Part shown: positions 1 through 9,862 of the stretch, piece after piece | How the letters are laid out: each line of letters starts with the position of its first letter | Numbering within the stretch: the stretch's first letter is position 1 | Source of the DNA: an uncultured Planctomycetaceae bacterium | GTDB taxonomy: Bacteria; Planctomycetota; Planctomycetia; Planctomycetales; Planctomycetaceae | DNA: 64,000 bases | NCBI GenBank assembly: GCA_903858815.1 | Contig: CAIOKE010000283.1 | Coordinates: forward strand, 1-64,000 | Direction: 5' to 3' | Notes under the pieces: generated by a model | Databases searched by the model: none | The model's input: only the letters and a program-made list of their open reading frames with translations | What the model was told of the DNA's origin: nothing | Program-made: the position numbers and the translations under genes

Positions 1-331
1 CCTTCAAAAATATGCTTCACCACGGTTTCCCATGGCACTTAGCAAAGAAGAGCGACCTGAATGCTGACCCGGTCAAAGGTCAGCCAAAAAACCAACAAAT
101 TCGTCGGCCAAAATCTCTCAGGCTCACAAACTCAATCATGTTGTCAAAGATCACGACACTCACCAGAAAACCACAAGATCTTGTATAAGTCTTGCGAACT
201 GACCACTTGGTCTTGCGGTTTCGTTCGTTGCTGGTTGGTGTCAGCGAGCGGGGAAGTCTACAGGCATTCCAAAAAGAGTCAAGGCCTCTGGTTCAATTTT
301 CCAAAAAAGTTTTTTGAACCGGAACCAAGTC

Positions 332-763
332 TCACTCAACCCGCTCTTCCATCGACCCCTGCCGGTCAAGGCAGCAGTCGATCGACAGCCACAATGATCG
401 GGCATACCGGAAGAAAACAACAGGAAATATCACAGAAAATGTCGCCAACACCGGAATCAACTGCCAACGCCCCAGCCCCCACACAAACCTGCCAAGGATG
501 TAGGTCCAGGTTGTGAGAAGTACCGTCAATCCATAGTTGATGTAGGTTGACCCCAGAAAATAGCCCGGACCACGCTCGTAACGAAACCCACACCTGCCAC
601 AGCCCCGACGCATCCGCAAAATACCCTCAAACATCCGCTCCCCACCACACATTGGACACCTCAGAGCCCAACCGCGACGGATCGCCTCCGAGATCGTCTC
701 CGGCCCCTTGCGCTCCACCCGCCCCAATGGGAACTGACCATCCTCCAGCTCTGACCCGCTCAC
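332..763 (-). CDS. DUF983-like small membrane protein
   Basis: 143 aa ORF with CxxC-x(n)-CxxC motif (RCPMCGGERMF...CGRCGFRYERGPGYFLGSTYINYG) followed by two hydrophobic segments, typical of DUF983. Confidence 0.75.
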   Translation of the reverse strand: MSGSELEDGQFPLGRVERKGPETISEAIRRGWALRCPMCGGERMFEGILRMRRGCGRCGFRYERGPGYFLGSTYINYGLTVLLTTWTYILGRFVWGLGRWQLIPVLATFSVIFPVVFFRYARSLWLSIDCCLDRQGSMEERVE

Positions 764-1668
764 TGAACACCTCCCTCAGCAATCTCCAGCACCAGCGGAT
801 CCCGCTCCCGGCCACTGGCAAAACACTCCACCCCAACCAAACGCTGGCACAACTGAGCCGCCATTTGCTCCATCCCACGCCGCTCGCTGGCATAATGACC
901 CACCACGAACAGATTCAGCCCCAATGATTCCGCTTCCAGTGCTGCGTGAAATCGAGCCTCCCCGGTAACCAGAGTATCACAGCCAGCCCGCTGCGCATCC
1001 CGCATATACTCCGCCGCAGCCCCACAAGCCACCGCAACCCGCCGCACGTCACCACGACCAGAAACAATCTGAATCCCGGCAATTCCCAGCAATTGCGCCG
1101 CGCGACGGCCAAACTCCGCCACCCCCAGCGGCGCCTGCAACTGGCCATATCTACCTGCACCTCCCACCAGACCACTGCCCGCAGGCGGCTCACGCAGGAC
1201 CCGTATTCCCCCTAATCCCAGAAGCTCAGCCAACTGCTGGTTAATTCCCGTTGCCGCACTGTCCCATGCCGTGTGCGCACTGTAGACGGCAATCCCCGCT
1301 CGCAGCAGCCGCAACACCGTACGCCCCTCACCGTCCGCCATCGTCACACGCTTCACCGGCCGAAAAAACAGCGGATGATGAGTGACCACAAGCCCTGCGC
1401 CGGAATTCACCGCCTCCTCGGCCACCGACTCGGTCAGTGTCAGACACGTCATCAGTCGCGTAATCTCGCTGGATTCATCCCCCAGCAATAAACCCACGTT
1501 ATCCCACGACTCCGCCAACTCCAGCGGAGCAAGTTCACGCAAGACCCCACAAATGGACGCTACACTGGCCATCCCGACCTCCCCACAACTGCACTCAAAT
1601 TCTGCGGCACCGCTGCATGATATCCGCAAAAGCCGCAAAACCCGAAGCCCGCGCCGATCGTTCCACAC
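760..1668 (-). CDS. Nif3-like dinuclear metal center protein (YbgI/Nif3 family); true start probably ~1572 (MASVASICG)
   Basis: Motifs ESWDNVGLLLGD, VVTHHPLFF, YSAHTAWD, TGEARFHAALEAESLGLNLFVVGHYASER. Confidence 0.85.
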   Translation of the reverse strand: MWNDRRGLRVLRLLRISCSGAAEFECSCGEVGMASVASICGVLRELAPLELAESWDNVGLLLGDESSEITRLMTCLTLTESVAEEAVNSGAGLVVTHHPLFFRPVKRVTMADGEGRTVLRLLRAGIAVYSAHTAWDSAATGINQQLAELLGLGGIRVLREPPAGSGLVGGAGRYGQLQAPLGVAEFGRRAAQLLGIAGIQIVSGRGDVRRVAVACGAAAEYMRDAQRAGCDTLVTGEARFHAALEAESLGLNLFVVGHYASERRGMEQMAAQLCQRLVGVECFASGRERDPLVLEIAEGGVQ

Positions 1669-1805
1669 CTTTTTCTGACAGCAGGTGTCACACTATTTAC
1701 CCCCTACACAGGTAACCATTACCCTCATTGGTCCCTGCACGACGCAGACTGTTCATATTCGGCCAGTCCACGGCCACCCATCCGCAGCCCACATAAAACA
1801 TCGCC

Positions 1806-2771
1806 ATGAAACTGCAGGCTCACTCCGAACGACAGTCGCTCTACGAAAATATCCTCGCCGGACTGCTCGCCAGATCCGACTTCTCAATCGCTGAACTTGA
1901 GGAATCCCCCAAACATCCGCTGATCACCCGCCGCATCGTCGATCAGCTGCTGCAGGAGGGACTGATCCACCAATTGCCCTCTGTCGAAACTACACCTCGA
2001 TTCCGGTGGCAGAGTGATCCCCCACAACTTGATGTGAATCACTGGGTATCCGGGCTTGTTTCCAACTGCCAGATCCCATCCGCTCCGCCTCAGGACCGGC
2101 CCCGAGAACGCCTCGCGTCCCTCGGACCAACTCGCCTGAAACTCAGCGAACTGCTCGCGATCCTGATTCGCTCTGGACGCCCCGGTGAATCAGCGTTGCA
2201 GGCTGGTGAAAAAATCGCCGGACAACTGCATAATCGACTCGAACAACTGCCCGAACTGGGATTGCCCGAACTGAAACAGATCAGCATGGCTGTCAGCGAA
2301 CCCGCGTGGTGCCAGATCATGGCAGGCATCGAACTGGGACGTCGTGTTCACGCCGCTGCCACATTTCATCAGCAGGACCGCCCACGACTCAGAAATCCCG
2401 ATGAATCGATGCAATACTGCCTCGCTCAATTCAACCGCCTGTCCTGGGAAGCTCGCCAGGAAGAGGTCCATCTGGTGACGCTCGATTCCAAAAGTCATCC
2501 CATCGCCTCACATCTGGTTACCGTTGGCACTCTCCGAAATAACCTTGTTCACCCCCGCGAAGTCTTTCGACACGCAATTCGGGACGCGGCCAATTCCTTC
2601 ATCCTCGTTCACAATCACCCATCCGGAGACCCGACCCCCAGTGAAATGGACCTGCAGGTCACAGCTCGCATCGAAGAATCCGGTGATATCGTTGGAATCA
2701 CAATGCTGGATCACATCGTCGTGGCAGCTGGAAAAGCGGTCAGTATCATGCAGTTTCGTGCAAACCGCTAA
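1806..2771 (+). CDS. radC: RadC/JAB-domain protein with N-terminal extension
   Basis: RPRERLASLGPTRLKLSELLAILIRSG (RadC N-terminal motif) and JAMM motif HNHPSGDPTPSEMD. Confidence 0.85.
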   Translation: MKLQAHSERQSLYENILAGLLARSDFSIAELEESPKHPLITRRIVDQLLQEGLIHQLPSVETTPRFRWQSDPPQLDVNHWVSGLVSNCQIPSAPPQDRPRERLASLGPTRLKLSELLAILIRSGRPGESALQAGEKIAGQLHNRLEQLPELGLPELKQISMAVSEPAWCQIMAGIELGRRVHAAATFHQQDRPRLRNPDESMQYCLAQFNRLSWEARQEEVHLVTLDSKSHPIASHLVTVGTLRNNLVHPREVFRHAIRDAANSFILVHNHPSGDPTPSEMDLQVTARIEESGDIVGITMLDHIVVAAGKAVSIMQFRANR

Positions 2772-2837
2772 GCCAAGGCCAACGGCAACGCAGACTCCGG
2801 TTGCCCCAACAGCTTACCATGAACGCTCACGGAAAAC

Positions 2838-4625
2838 TCAGGGCTTCGCCGGGGCAGAGGGCGCCGCCGCGGGCGCGTTCCCATCATCAATGCGGTCGAA
2901 ATACTGGCGAATTCCATCCACATAGCCGGGCGGAATCTCCTCGGCCTCAATCGCAGCATCAACCCCGGACTTCAGCTGCTGGACAGTGTTTTCATACTTC
3001 CGCAGGTCCTCGGGATCGAAGTCCTTCTGAGTTGCAGCTTCTTTGGTTTTGATGGACATCAGAACTTTGCCAGCCTGAATCTGACTGCGAGATTTTTCAC
3101 TCTTATAGCCTTCCGGATCACTGTTATCTTCAGACATCATACTGCCCGGCTCGGTCCGCTCTGCCTGGCCGTTCTGCCCCATTCCGCCCATCTTCCTGCG
3201 GAATTTCTCGGCGTACTCGGCCAAAGACTGACAGCCTTCACATTCCTCACCCTCCATCTGCCCCTGCTGGTTCAGTTTTTCTGCCTGCTGCAGCGTTTTC
3301 AGGGCTTCTTCCAGCTGCTTCAGATCACCGGCAGAGCGAGCTAACTCCTGCAGTTCCTTCTTCGATAACTGCAACGACTTTTCAAGTGCCTCGCGCGCCT
3401 GCTGAGACAACTGCCCCTCTTCTGACTGCTGCTCACCCTGCTCACCATTCTCGCCCTGCTGTGAAGACTGGCTTTTCTCACCCTGTTCACCGGATTTTTC
3501 TCCGTTCGACTCTTTGCCAGCCTGGTTCTGCTCCATGGCTTCAAGGGCCTTCAGCGCCTGATCGAGTGCTTTTTCAAGTTCTTTCGAACCGGCCTTTTGT
3601 GTCGAGAACTTCTTGAGGTCCTGAAGCTGTTTTTTCAGTTCAGAACTCAGTTTTTTCCGTTCGTCAGCGGAGTCGGCATTGAGAATTGACTTCAGTGTTT
3701 CCTGAGCCTTTTCAAGTTCTTTTTGCAGAGATTCGGAGTTGCCTTCCTGCAATTCCTTCAGCCAGTCATTCATCTTCTGGCCGCGTTGGCTGCCTGGCAG
3801 GCTGTCAGTATTCTGACTGAGCATTTCCCGAATCTGTTCGGAACTGGCCTGCTTCCACAACTGGTTCAGAGTCTGTCGCTGGCTGTCCAGCACCTGGGAA
3901 TTTGACTGCTGCTCTACAGGCTTCATCTTCCGCAGCGCCGCCATCAGCTCTTTGGTTTGAGCGGCGATTTTTTGCTGGCGTTCTTCCGCAGCCTGCACTT
4001 CACGACTGACCTGCTCATCACGAGTTCGAACTGACTTCAGAATCTGCTCAACCTGTTTTTTCTGCTGCTGTACCTTTGTTGCGGCTTCCACACGCCCGAA
4101 GGGATCGAGCGTGGGCACCAGAACCAGCAGCAGCGCGAAAGCGGAAACGGCAACGGCCTGAATTCCGAGGGATCGACGCGCCCGGAATGGCACCACCTGC
4201 TGCGGCACGATCCGAGGTGCGATTCCGACAGCCGACTGTTCGACCAGTGGCTGATACTGACCGGCGGAATTCTGCAGTGTCACAAGCGTCAGGAACAGAT
4301 CGTCAGTGCGAGCGAACTGATCAACGGCACGAGCCGCCGCAGTGCGCTCCGGTCGCCGGGAGAACAGGGTCGCACCCAGTATTGCAGCGGCAGGCAACGC
4401 CAGCAACCACCAGGCCGACTGCTGCTGCGGGGGCAGCAAGCCGGCCAGCCTGATGACCAGCACAGCCACTGCGGCCAGTGTCAGTGCCAACAGCGACCAG
4501 ACATGTAGCGCCCGGGCCATGCTGGCGACCAGGAGACGGCGACCAACAGTTTGCAGCAGGTGAGATGCCGGAGATTGCAGTGACATTTGAAAAACCCCTG
4601 AATGGCCTGTCGTGAAATTCGACAT
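2838..4625 (-). CDS. Membrane-anchored Gln/Glu-rich coiled-coil protein; likely start ~4586
   Basis: Two hydrophobic N-terminal segments followed by long Q/E/K-rich heptad-like region; no homology recognised beyond planctomycete-type coiled-coil proteins. Confidence 0.7.
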   Translation of the reverse strand: MSNFTTGHSGVFQMSLQSPASHLLQTVGRRLLVASMARALHVWSLLALTLAAVAVLVIRLAGLLPPQQQSAWWLLALPAAAILGATLFSRRPERTAAARAVDQFARTDDLFLTLVTLQNSAGQYQPLVEQSAVGIAPRIVPQQVVPFRARRSLGIQAVAVSAFALLLVLVPTLDPFGRVEAATKVQQQKKQVEQILKSVRTRDEQVSREVQAAEERQQKIAAQTKELMAALRKMKPVEQQSNSQVLDSQRQTLNQLWKQASSEQIREMLSQNTDSLPGSQRGQKMNDWLKELQEGNSESLQKELEKAQETLKSILNADSADERKKLSSELKKQLQDLKKFSTQKAGSKELEKALDQALKALEAMEQNQAGKESNGEKSGEQGEKSQSSQQGENGEQGEQQSEEGQLSQQAREALEKSLQLSKKELQELARSAGDLKQLEEALKTLQQAEKLNQQGQMEGEECEGCQSLAEYAEKFRRKMGGMGQNGQAERTEPGSMMSEDNSDPEGYKSEKSRSQIQAGKVLMSIKTKEAATQKDFDPEDLRKYENTVQQLKSGVDAAIEAEEIPPGYVDGIRQYFDRIDDGNAPAAAPSAPAKP

Positions 4626-4824
4626 AAAGACGGGCTCTGACGGAATTTTAGTCTGTTTTTCCGGAAAACTGCTCTCAAAATGCAGGTCACAACTCGTGGA
4701 TTTCCGGAATTACGGTTTGCTCAGGCGCGTCTCAGCGTTTGGAACGCTGCCGTTTCTCTGGCATACTGTCTTTCCGTGCGATCCTCAGTTTTCCCGTCTC
4801 TCCACAGCCACCCGTACTGTACCT

Positions 4825-5808
4825 ATGGACAATTTTCGCAGAAAACGCAGGCATCTGGGACTGCCGATCTGGAGCAGCCTGCTGCTGATGACTGTGAATA
4901 TCGCCCTGATGGCGATTCTGATCGTGCAATTGGCTCGTCAAAGTTCATGGGGCAGCCTGATTCTGGGTTCTGCCGCACTCGCCATCAGTCTGTTCGGCAT
5001 CTCCTTCTACTCGTTCCTGACGATCAAGGAAATTCAGCTGAATCGCCGGCAGGCCAACTTTGTCGACAGTGTAACACACGAACTGAAGACTCCCATCGCT
5101 GCGCTCCGCCTGTACCTCGACACCCTGCTGCTGCATGAACCCGAAGCACACGATCGTCGTGAATTCTATGAAACGATGAACAGCGAGCTGACTCGACTTG
5201 ATCGACTGATCAATCAGTTACTGGAAGTCGGCCGTCTGGATGCGATCGGCCAGAGCTCAGACGCAGAGACAATTTCACTGGAAGACCTGCTGAGACAATG
5301 TGCTCGTGCTGCCTGCCTGCACCACAAGCACGAAGTTGCAGATGTGTTCGAATTTCAGATACCTCCAATGGCTCTGGCTTCCCGGCGTTTGCCGCTGGAG
5401 ATGATTTTTGGCAATCTGCTGGACAACGCCGTGAAATACGGGGGCAGTCCTCCGCGAGTTCGTGTGGAGGCAGCGGCTCACGGACTTTCACGAGTGGTCG
5501 TGCGGATTCACGACAACGGTCAGGGCGTGCCGCTGGAAAATCGGCGTCGCATCTTTCAGATGTTTGTGCGGGGCAACGATGAACTGCAGCGAACCAAAAC
5601 CGGCACAGGGCTGGGACTTTACATCGTCCGCACACTGGTCGGACTGCTGAAGGGACGGATTCAGGTTACGGAGGGTGCCAGGGGGATCGGCAGTACATTT
5701 GAAGTGATCCTGCCCGGTCGTCAGATCGCCCCACCACCGACACCGCCCCGCAGCCATGGTGATCGCGTTTCAGAGCTGGCACTGTCTGTGCAGGAGAAAC
5801 AGCGATGA
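4825..5808 (+). CDS. Membrane sensor histidine kinase (HisKA + HATPase_c)
   Basis: Two N-terminal TM segments, H-box FVDSVTHELKTPIAALRLYLD, N-box NLLDNAVKYGG, G-boxes DNGQGVP and GTGLGLYIV; ATG at 4825 in the frame of ORF 4612..5808. Confidence 0.9.
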   Translation: MDNFRRKRRHLGLPIWSSLLLMTVNIALMAILIVQLARQSSWGSLILGSAALAISLFGISFYSFLTIKEIQLNRRQANFVDSVTHELKTPIAALRLYLDTLLLHEPEAHDRREFYETMNSELTRLDRLINQLLEVGRLDAIGQSSDAETISLEDLLRQCARAACLHHKHEVADVFEFQIPPMALASRRLPLEMIFGNLLDNAVKYGGSPPRVRVEAAAHGLSRVVVRIHDNGQGVPLENRRRIFQMFVRGNDELQRTKTGTGLGLYIVRTLVGLLKGRIQVTEGARGIGSTFEVILPGRQIAPPPTPPRSHGDRVSELALSVQEKQR

Positions 5809-6545
5809 GAATCCTCGTGGTGGAAGATGAGGAAGCGATTGCTCGTGGTCTGCGATTCAACTTCGAGCGTGAAGGCTATCAGGTGGATCTTGTCAGCAGT
5901 GGTCCGGCCGCGCTGGAGCTTTATGAATCAGCACAGCCACCGATTGACCTCGTCGTCCTTGATCTGATGCTGCCGGAAATGAGTGGCTATGAAATCTGTC
6001 GCGCGCTGCGGCGTCTGGACCTTGATATCCCGGTACTTGCGCTGACCGCACGCACGCTGTCTGAAGACAAAATTCAGGCCTTTGACTGTGGCGTCGATCA
6101 GTACATGACCAAGCCATTTTCGCTGCCGGAATTACTCAGTCGCGTTCGTAATCTGCTCGATAAACGTCGTCGACACCTCGATCGTCGAACCGTCAGACCG
6201 ACCGAGGACATTGTCCGCTTCAGTGATGTGGCGGTGGACTTCGGACGCTTCGAACTGCGTCATCTCGAGGAAGTTCACCCCCTGACCACCCGCGAGCAGG
6301 AACTGCTTCGCTACTTCCTTGAAAATGATGGAGTTGTCCTGTCACGAGCCCGGCTGCAGTCCGAGGTCTGGAAAGACTCGGCCGATATTTCCAGCCGTTC
6401 CATCGACAACTTTGTGATGCGACTGCGACGCATGATTGAGGACGACCCGTCCAGTCCTCGGCATCTGCTTTCTGTGCGCGGCACCGGTTATCGTTTCGTA
6501 CGTGAACCGGTCACTGATCCGGCCGCTGCTGAGGCCGAAAAATGA
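5805..6545 (+). CDS. OmpR/PhoB-family response regulator
   Basis: MRILVVEDEEAIARGL receiver domain with DLVVLDLMLPEMSGYE and winged-helix output (LRYFLENDGVVLSRARLQSEVW...VRGTGYRFV); ATGA overlap with the kinase gene. Confidence 0.93.
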   Translation: MRILVVEDEEAIARGLRFNFEREGYQVDLVSSGPAALELYESAQPPIDLVVLDLMLPEMSGYEICRALRRLDLDIPVLALTARTLSEDKIQAFDCGVDQYMTKPFSLPELLSRVRNLLDKRRRHLDRRTVRPTEDIVRFSDVAVDFGRFELRHLEEVHPLTTREQELLRYFLENDGVVLSRARLQSEVWKDSADISSRSIDNFVMRLRRMIEDDPSSPRHLLSVRGTGYRFVREPVTDPAAAEAEK

Positions 6546-6594
6546 TGCAAGGCGACGGTTTCCGCGAACAGCACTGGCACTCACGTCGCGGACT

Positions 6595-8541
6595 TCAGGC
6601 GGCCGTTCGCTCGCTGTCACCAGTCTGACCGGAACTGTGCTGCACAACTCGCCCGGCAACCTGCCATAACACTTCGCGCAATTCTTCACGCCCACTGCTC
6701 AGATGCTGCTGCAGCAGTCGCAACTCCCGCTGCACAACATCCTCAGAATTTCCTCGGTCTCTCGGTGCGCGGAAGATTTTGTCGTGGATTCTCACAGCAT
6801 TCTGTTCGGTTTCGTAGAACAGTTCCTCAAACAACTTCTCACCAGGACGCAGCCCTGTGAAGACGATGTCGATGTCTTCCGGATAGCGCTGTCCGGACAG
6901 CCGAATCATGTCCTTTGCCAGATCCACAATCCGTACTGGTTCGCCCATGTCCAGAATGAGCACATCCCCGCCGGCTCCGATTGCGCCGGACTGCAGTACC
7001 AGCTGGACGGCCTCAGGGATGGTCATGAAATAACGCTCCATTTCAGGATCCGTCACTGTGACGGGCCCACCCTGTTCAATCTGTCGTCGGAAGGTTGGCA
7101 CGACACTGCCGGCAGAATTCAGCACATTACCGAAACGGACCGTGATAAATCGCGTCTTCGAACGACTGGCAACAGCAAACAGATATTCTTCAGCAATCAG
7201 CTTGGTGGCCCCCATGATATTGGTCGGACGAACCGCCTTATCCGTGGAGATCATTACAAACCGCTGTACTGAAAACCGATCTGCAAGGTCCACCAGAACC
7301 TGTGTGCCGAACACGTTATTTCGCACGGCAGCCTGCGGATTGGATTCCATCAGTGGGACATGCTTGTAGGCTGCGGCATGAAACACGACGGCCGGCCGAT
7401 GCGCCATGAAGACCCGCTGCAGAGCGACCTCGTCCGTAATGTCTTCAATCACAAACTCGAGCGTCGGCAAACCGGCTCCAGACGATCGCCGCAGCTGCAG
7501 GAATTCCTGCTCCAGCTGAAAAATCCCGAACTCTGACTGGTCCAGCATGACGATGCGAGCGGGGCCGAAATTCAGCAGCTGCCGACAGACCTCAGAACCG
7601 ATACTGCCGGCGGCTCCCGTCACCAGTACCACTCGTCCAGCCAGCGAATCACGAATCTCATCCAGATTCAACTGGTTGGGCTCGCGCCGCAACAGATCAT
7701 CAATCGTGATTTCACGCAACCGCAGCTGGAATCGACCGGCCGGGATTTCTTCCACTGAAGGCACTACGTGAGCCTCAACCCCGGACTGCCGACAGACTTC
7801 ACTGACTTCTCGAATGGTTCGACCGGACAGCTTTGAGCCCAGCAGCACCATTTCGGCGCGAGTCTGGGCGATAATGGTCTGCAGATCTCCGGAGCCGTCA
7901 AAAGTTTCAACCCCACCCAGCAAACCAAGTGGCATGTGTCTGGACGGAACTACGATTCCGACAACACGCAGGGCTGAAGCGCCGCACTGAATCGATGACA
8001 GCAGCCCGGCAGCATCCGCACCACGAGCATAAATCAGAGCACGACGAGAATGCGGGTTCCGCCGCATATTCTTCAGGGTTCGCAGCATCTGGGCCAGAAT
8101 TCGCGCGGCTGACAGCAATGCTGCGGAAAGGATTGTGTCCAGCACGATGACACCGCGAGGAACTTCAGGCATGGTTTCACGAGCCAGTTGGGATGCTGCC
8201 AGCAGCACTCCACAAGTCAGGCACACACCACCTGACCATGCCAGATCCCGCATCGTCGAATATCGCAGATGACGGCGCCAGTCACGCGAAAACAGAACGA
8301 CGGCCACCTTCAGCAGAATCAGTGCCCCCAGCCCGCTGCGAAATGTATCCACAGCAAACTGCTGCTGCTCCAGTTCAAACAACCCACGCCCCGCTGCTCC
8401 CGCAGGAATCGGAATCGGATTGCCAGCCGCGAAGTACAGAAACTGCAGCGGATCAATGTCAAACCGCAGTGCCAAAGCACAGCAGAATGACACCGCAAAA
8501 ATCGCGGCATAACAGCAGACGGCAATTGCCAGTCGCGTCAT
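6595..8541 (-). CDS. Nucleoside-diphosphate sugar epimerase/dehydratase, CapD/WbpM-like polysaccharide biosynthesis protein
   Basis: N-terminal TM region, VLVTGAAGSIGSEVCRQLL Rossmann motif, AAAYKHVPLMESNP, STDKAVRPTNIMGATK, RFGNVLNSAGSVVPTFRRQI. Confidence 0.9.
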   Translation of the reverse strand: MTRLAIAVCCYAAIFAVSFCCALALRFDIDPLQFLYFAAGNPIPIPAGAAGRGLFELEQQQFAVDTFRSGLGALILLKVAVVLFSRDWRRHLRYSTMRDLAWSGGVCLTCGVLLAASQLARETMPEVPRGVIVLDTILSAALLSAARILAQMLRTLKNMRRNPHSRRALIYARGADAAGLLSSIQCGASALRVVGIVVPSRHMPLGLLGGVETFDGSGDLQTIIAQTRAEMVLLGSKLSGRTIREVSEVCRQSGVEAHVVPSVEEIPAGRFQLRLREITIDDLLRREPNQLNLDEIRDSLAGRVVLVTGAAGSIGSEVCRQLLNFGPARIVMLDQSEFGIFQLEQEFLQLRRSSGAGLPTLEFVIEDITDEVALQRVFMAHRPAVVFHAAAYKHVPLMESNPQAAVRNNVFGTQVLVDLADRFSVQRFVMISTDKAVRPTNIMGATKLIAEEYLFAVASRSKTRFITVRFGNVLNSAGSVVPTFRRQIEQGGPVTVTDPEMERYFMTIPEAVQLVLQSGAIGAGGDVLILDMGEPVRIVDLAKDMIRLSGQRYPEDIDIVFTGLRPGEKLFEELFYETEQNAVRIHDKIFRAPRDRGNSEDVVQRELRLLQQHLSSGREELREVLWQVAGRVVQHSSGQTGDSERTAA

Positions 8542-8816
8542 GAGAAGACCCTGAGACGGTAAGAGAGGCTGCTGCTGAAATGCGGCTGGGACGGAGGAGA
8601 GAGGAACACTGACAGGCAGCTGAAAACCACGCAGAATTTCAGCCGAGATTGAAGGACGGCAGATCCCGAACGTTTCCGCCGATCAGCAGATTCTGCCGAA
8701 CCTCCGAAATTGTGTCCAGACCAGCTTTTGGCGGACCGAAAGACGTGGCTTTCAGATGCTGAAACACGACAAAACGCTGATTAAACACCAGCCTGGCGAA
8801 CTACTTTTCACAGAGA

Positions 8817-8847
8817 TCGCCGGATGCCATACCGGCGACTTTTTTTG
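8817..8847 (+). terminator. Intrinsic terminator-like hairpin with no upstream + strand CDS
   Basis: tcgccgg-atgccata-ccggcga (7-bp perfect stem, 8-nt loop), then c and 8 consecutive T. Confidence 0.65.
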
Positions 8848-9141
8848 TTACACAGGCTGTCGGGCAGGAAGCTCACTTGCACGGTTCGCCAGCTTCAGGA
8901 TCATGACGCCCCTCAGAGAGGTCGCGTTCATTGGCCTGCCGATGCGCGGCAAGCGAGTCCATCAGCCGTTCCTGCTTCTCGTGCCACTCTGCCTGATCCT
9001 CGTCGAAAAAATGGCTCTACGTAAAATGCTGTGCGCGGTGTTGCTGTGCAATCTGAGTGTTGGTCATTCTTCACCACCGAAGGACACGATGGTCAGTGAT
9101 CAGTTGACAGCGATCTGTTTTCAGGGCACGCAAAGTCCCCC

Positions 9142-9171
9142 TTGGGAGGGCGAGGCTCCCGCCGAGCCGAA
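9142..9171 (+). repeat. Dispersed extragenic repeat, copy 1 (ttgggagggcgaggctcccgccgagccgaa)
   Basis: 27/30 identical to the reverse complement of 26992-27021; lies in a non-coding region. Confidence 0.75.
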
Positions 9172-9688
9172 CGAAACTGTCCGTGTCCAGTTATCGTTGC
9201 TCGCCGACAACCATAGCCCGGTCATTTCTGACGCCGAGGACAAAAACCGTCGCCTGAGCTTCAGCTTGTCGTTACCCACAAAATCGGGTTTTCACGATCG
9301 CCTTCCGCCGCTGCATCCCGGGGAATTCAGACTTTTTGGCCTGCAAATTGAAACCGCTCTCATCCGCCAATGGTGATCGTCGCATGCATTGGCTGTGAAT
9401 TCAGGAACAGATTTGCGACCTCTGACCCGCATCCATCGGGCGATGCCCGAGATTATGTTGTGCCTCGCCGTTGCCCAGGTTCAGGGCGGAACGCGGCATG
9501 CTCCGGTGAGCCATCACTGTAGCAAAAAGGCGTAGTGCTGCACGAACGGAACAACAACAAACGCCTTGAAATCGGCACTTCAGGCCTGAATCACAAACGC
9601 GGACAAGCCGAACCAACAGAACCAGGGCCCTGGCCCTGAGGCGCACACAACGCTCCGAAACCCGCCCCAGGCCCCCCGATGCCCGTAC

Positions 9689-9862
9689 CAGGCCTGAAGG
9701 GCCGACCTCAGCGAAGCAAGGTGCGTCAGCACCTGGTCGCGACACAACCAAACACCCCAAGGCCTGAAGGGCCGGTTTCAGCAGAGCCACGTGCGTCAGC
9801 ACCTGGAACGCCGTGCATGACCGTGCACCCACACTCGCCCGGAGATCGGCCCTTCAGACCTG
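9689..9862. repeat. Local repeats built on caggcctgaagggccg: two direct copies 70 bp apart and one inverted copy
   Basis: ggcctgaagggccg at 9691 and 9761, each followed after a diverged segment by gtgcgtcagcacctgg; inverted copy cggcccttcagacctg at 9847-9862. Confidence 0.6.

Noticed and set aside
1-331. Possible gene fragment or tRNA at the left edge
   Set aside because: ORF 61..516 overlaps the DUF983 gene antisense and no cloverleaf or T-loop motif was recognised.
8756-9376. 206-aa + strand ORF
   Set aside because: Contains the dispersed repeat (PPWEGEAPAEPN), has no recognisable domain and follows an intrinsic terminator; likely spurious.
9401-9832. 143-aa - strand ORF over the repeat cluster
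   Set aside because: Composition reflects repeats rather than a protein family; no ribosome-binding context or domain recognised.
9689-9862. CRISPR array
   Set aside because: Only two direct units with diverged interiors and an inverted copy; no regular repeat-spacer pattern and no cas genes.
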